Below, one piece after another: positions 62,644 to 64,000 of a DNA stretch of 64,000 nt. The stretch comes from Tolypothrix sp. NIES-4075. Lineage in GTDB: Bacteria; Cyanobacteriota; Cyanobacteriia; Cyanobacteriales; Nostocaceae. Position 1 is the stretch's first letter. The number at the start of each line of letters is the position of its first letter. The notes below the pieces were generated by a model. That model was not told where the DNA came from, did no database searches, and saw only the letters and a program-made list of their open reading frames with translations. The stretch spans positions 527,852 to 591,851 of the forward strand of contig NZ_BDUC01000004.1 in assembly GCF_002218085.1 (NCBI RefSeq). The letters are read 5' to 3'. The position numbers and the translations under genes were made by a program.

Positions 62644-64000
62644 TTGAGTTTTTTACAAGAACGTTACCGTTTACTTAAATTGATAAGTCAAGGGGAATTT
62701 ACCAAGACTTTCTTGGCTGTGGATGAAAGTCAGTTTCCTGTAGTTCGTTGTGTGGTTCAAGAATTCTCGCTGCAAATTGTAGGTTTTGAGCGAAGGGAGC
62801 AACTTTTAGAAGAAATCGGTAAGCATCCGCAAATTCCGGCTCTTACAGCATATTTTCAGCAGGAAGGGTATTTTTATTTGGTACAAGAGTTTATTGAGGG
62901 TAGCAATTTAGCTGAGGTGCTTGAGGATGAGGGTGTTTTTAGTGAAAGTCAGATTTGGCAACTTTTAGAGAATTTGTTGCCTGTTCTCAAATATATTAGC
63001 GATCGCCATATCATTCACGGCAATATTAAACCCGAAAATATCATCCGCACAAGCACGGGTAAGCTGGTTTTAGTCAATTTTGCTACAGCTAAATTTGTGC
63101 CAACAATCGACTTTTTTACAGAGCATGGCAATATCGGCAGTCCAGAGTATGCGGCTCCTGAGCAAATTAAGGGAAAATGCGTATTTGCAAGTGACCTTTA
63201 TAGCTTGGGTGTAACTTGCATTTACTTGCTTACGCATATTCCGCCGTTTGATTTATTTGATGTCGCTAATAAAAGCTTTGCTTGGCAAGATTATCTTACC
63301 ACCAAAGTAAGCGATCGCTTGGCGAAAATCCTTGACAAGTTGCTGCAAAATCCCGTTAACCTTCGCTTTCAATTCGCTGATGAAGTTATGGAAGCAATGG
63401 GTATTCAATCCCAAAATCCCAAACCTCAAATCTCAAATCCTCCGTGGCAATGCTTACACACTTTGACGGGAAATAACGTATTAAGTAATGTAAATTCAAT
63501 TGCCATTAGCCCTGATGGTAATATTTTGGTTAGTGGCAATGATGATAAAAGCATTATATTTTGGGATTTAAACACATTTGGTGCGATCGCCAATCTTGGG
63601 GGACATTCCCAAGCGGTGAAATCAGTTGCTTTCAGTCCCGATGGAAAACTTTTGGCAACTGGTAGCGATGATAAAACTATCAAAATCTGGGATGTTCGCA
63701 ACTGCCAAGAGATTTTTACTTTAGTTGGACATTCCCACGCTGTCAAATCAGTAGCCTTTAGCTCAGATGGAAAGCTGCTAGCTAGTGGTAGCTGGGATAA
63801 AACAGTCAAAATCTGGGATGTTTATTCTTTTGAAGAAATTTGCACTTTGACGGGACATCAATTACAGATCAGTGCAGTTGCGTTTAGTCCGCAATCAAAG
63901 CTTTTGGCAAGTGCTAGTTTTGACAGAACTATTCGCTTGTGGAATTGTAAAGCAAATGAATTGCAAAATAAATTGAAAAACCGCCCTTATCAAACACTTA
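62644..64000 (+). CDS. Pseudokinase-WD40 repeat protein (partial, C-terminus outside the window)
   Basis: At least 452 residues, cut at the window end. The N-terminal 260 residues have the protein kinase fold (YRLLKLISQGEFTKTFLAV, YFYLVQEFIEGSNLAEVL, then GSPEYAAPEQIKG and SDLYSLGVTCIYLLT). The key catalytic residues are changed: HGNIKPEN in place of HRDxKPEN, VNFATAK in place of DFG, and no Lys in CVVQEF where the ATP-binding Lys is expected. WD40 repeats start at about residue 275, and four are present (e.g. GHSQAVKSVAFSPDGKLLATGS). Start TTG at 62644, with GAAGGG before it. Kinase-WD40 fusions are common in filamentous cyanobacteria; this one is probably a non-catalytic scaffold. Confidence 0.85.
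   Translation, partial: MSFLQERYRLLKLISQGEFTKTFLAVDESQFPVVRCVVQEFSLQIVGFERREQLLEEIGKHPQIPALTAYFQQEGYFYLVQEFIEGSNLAEVLEDEGVFSESQIWQLLENLLPVLKYISDRHIIHGNIKPENIIRTSTGKLVLVNFATAKFVPTIDFFTEHGNIGSPEYAAPEQIKGKCVFASDLYSLGVTCIYLLTHIPPFDLFDVANKSFAWQDYLTTKVSDRLAKILDKLLQNPVNLRFQFADEVMEAMGIQSQNPKPQISNPPWQCLHTLTGNNVLSNVNSIAISPDGNILVSGNDDKSIIFWDLNTFGAIANLGGHSQAVKSVAFSPDGKLLATGSDDKTIKIWDVRNCQEIFTLVGHSHAVKSVAFSSDGKLLASGSWDKTVKIWDVYSFEEICTLTGHQLQISAVAFSPQSKLLASASFDRTIRLWNCKANELQNKLKNRPYQTL

Overview
The window comes from a cyanobacterial chromosome, most likely a filamentous, Nostoc/Anabaena/Calothrix-type (Nostocales) strain. The evidence is the very frequent HIP1 octamer GCGATCGC in genes and spacers, small proteins that I know only from cyanobacteria (DUF2839, DUF1815 and DUF1997 types), a cyanobacterial-type RNase E with an arginine-run tail, a ferredoxin-type GOGAT, a separate F1 beta-epsilon unit, and many short heptamer and palindromic repeats in spacers. 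No tRNA, rRNA or CRISPR array was seen. Layout. 1-5.3 kb: small cyanobacterial proteins, a secreted TPR-CHAT protease and a hotdog thioesterase. 5.4-6.9 kb: a MITE and a complete IS630-type insertion sequence that landed in the loop of a hairpin beside dxr. 8.3-16.5 kb: a one-strand run of membrane glycosyltransferase genes (two PIG-V-like mannosyltransferase paralogues, DUF2079, GT39, methyltransferase, GT2, EamA-like) ending in the wreck of a third PIG-V-like copy; this is the most distinctive accessory region. 17.6-27.8 kb: polysaccharide deacetylase, glutamate synthase, a phosphodiester-glycosidase-type exoprotein, a mannose-6-phosphate-isomerase-like cupin and a HesB/IscA-type protein. 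27.9-33.3 kb: the str ribosomal operon rpsL-rpsG-fusA-tuf-rpsJ, with an unusually long and structured rpsL-rpsG spacer. 33.5-43.5 kb: LON-domain protein, pheA, Uma2 and DUF1997 proteins, then the minus-strand series STAS protein, B12-binding radical SAM protein, RNase E and RNase HII. 43.8-50 kb: small conserved proteins, a perfect CRP-type operator, clpS with a CPBP protease, a pentapeptide protein and the tldD/pmbA pair. 50.3-57.4 kb: a DUF697 GTPase, a Tat-exported multicopper oxidase, a 21-bp tandem array, a TM-helix-repeat channel protein, an SRPBCC protein and a SirB1-type protein. 58-62.4 kb: ATP synthase beta and epsilon subunits and a flotillin-like SPFH protein. 62.6 kb to the end: a kinase-fold/WD40 protein, cut by the window, whose catalytic residues are lost. 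How the genes work together: most of the window is core housekeeping (translation, isoprenoid precursor synthesis, nitrogen assimilation, RNA decay, ATP synthesis, peptide processing). The glycosyltransferase run looks like a pathway that charges a polyprenyl-phosphate carrier with sugar (GT2), moves it (EamA-like) and transfers it outside the membrane (GT39, DUF2079 and PIG-V-like enzymes). At least six families of small dispersed repeats occupy the spacers, and one has entered a protein-coding gene in frame.
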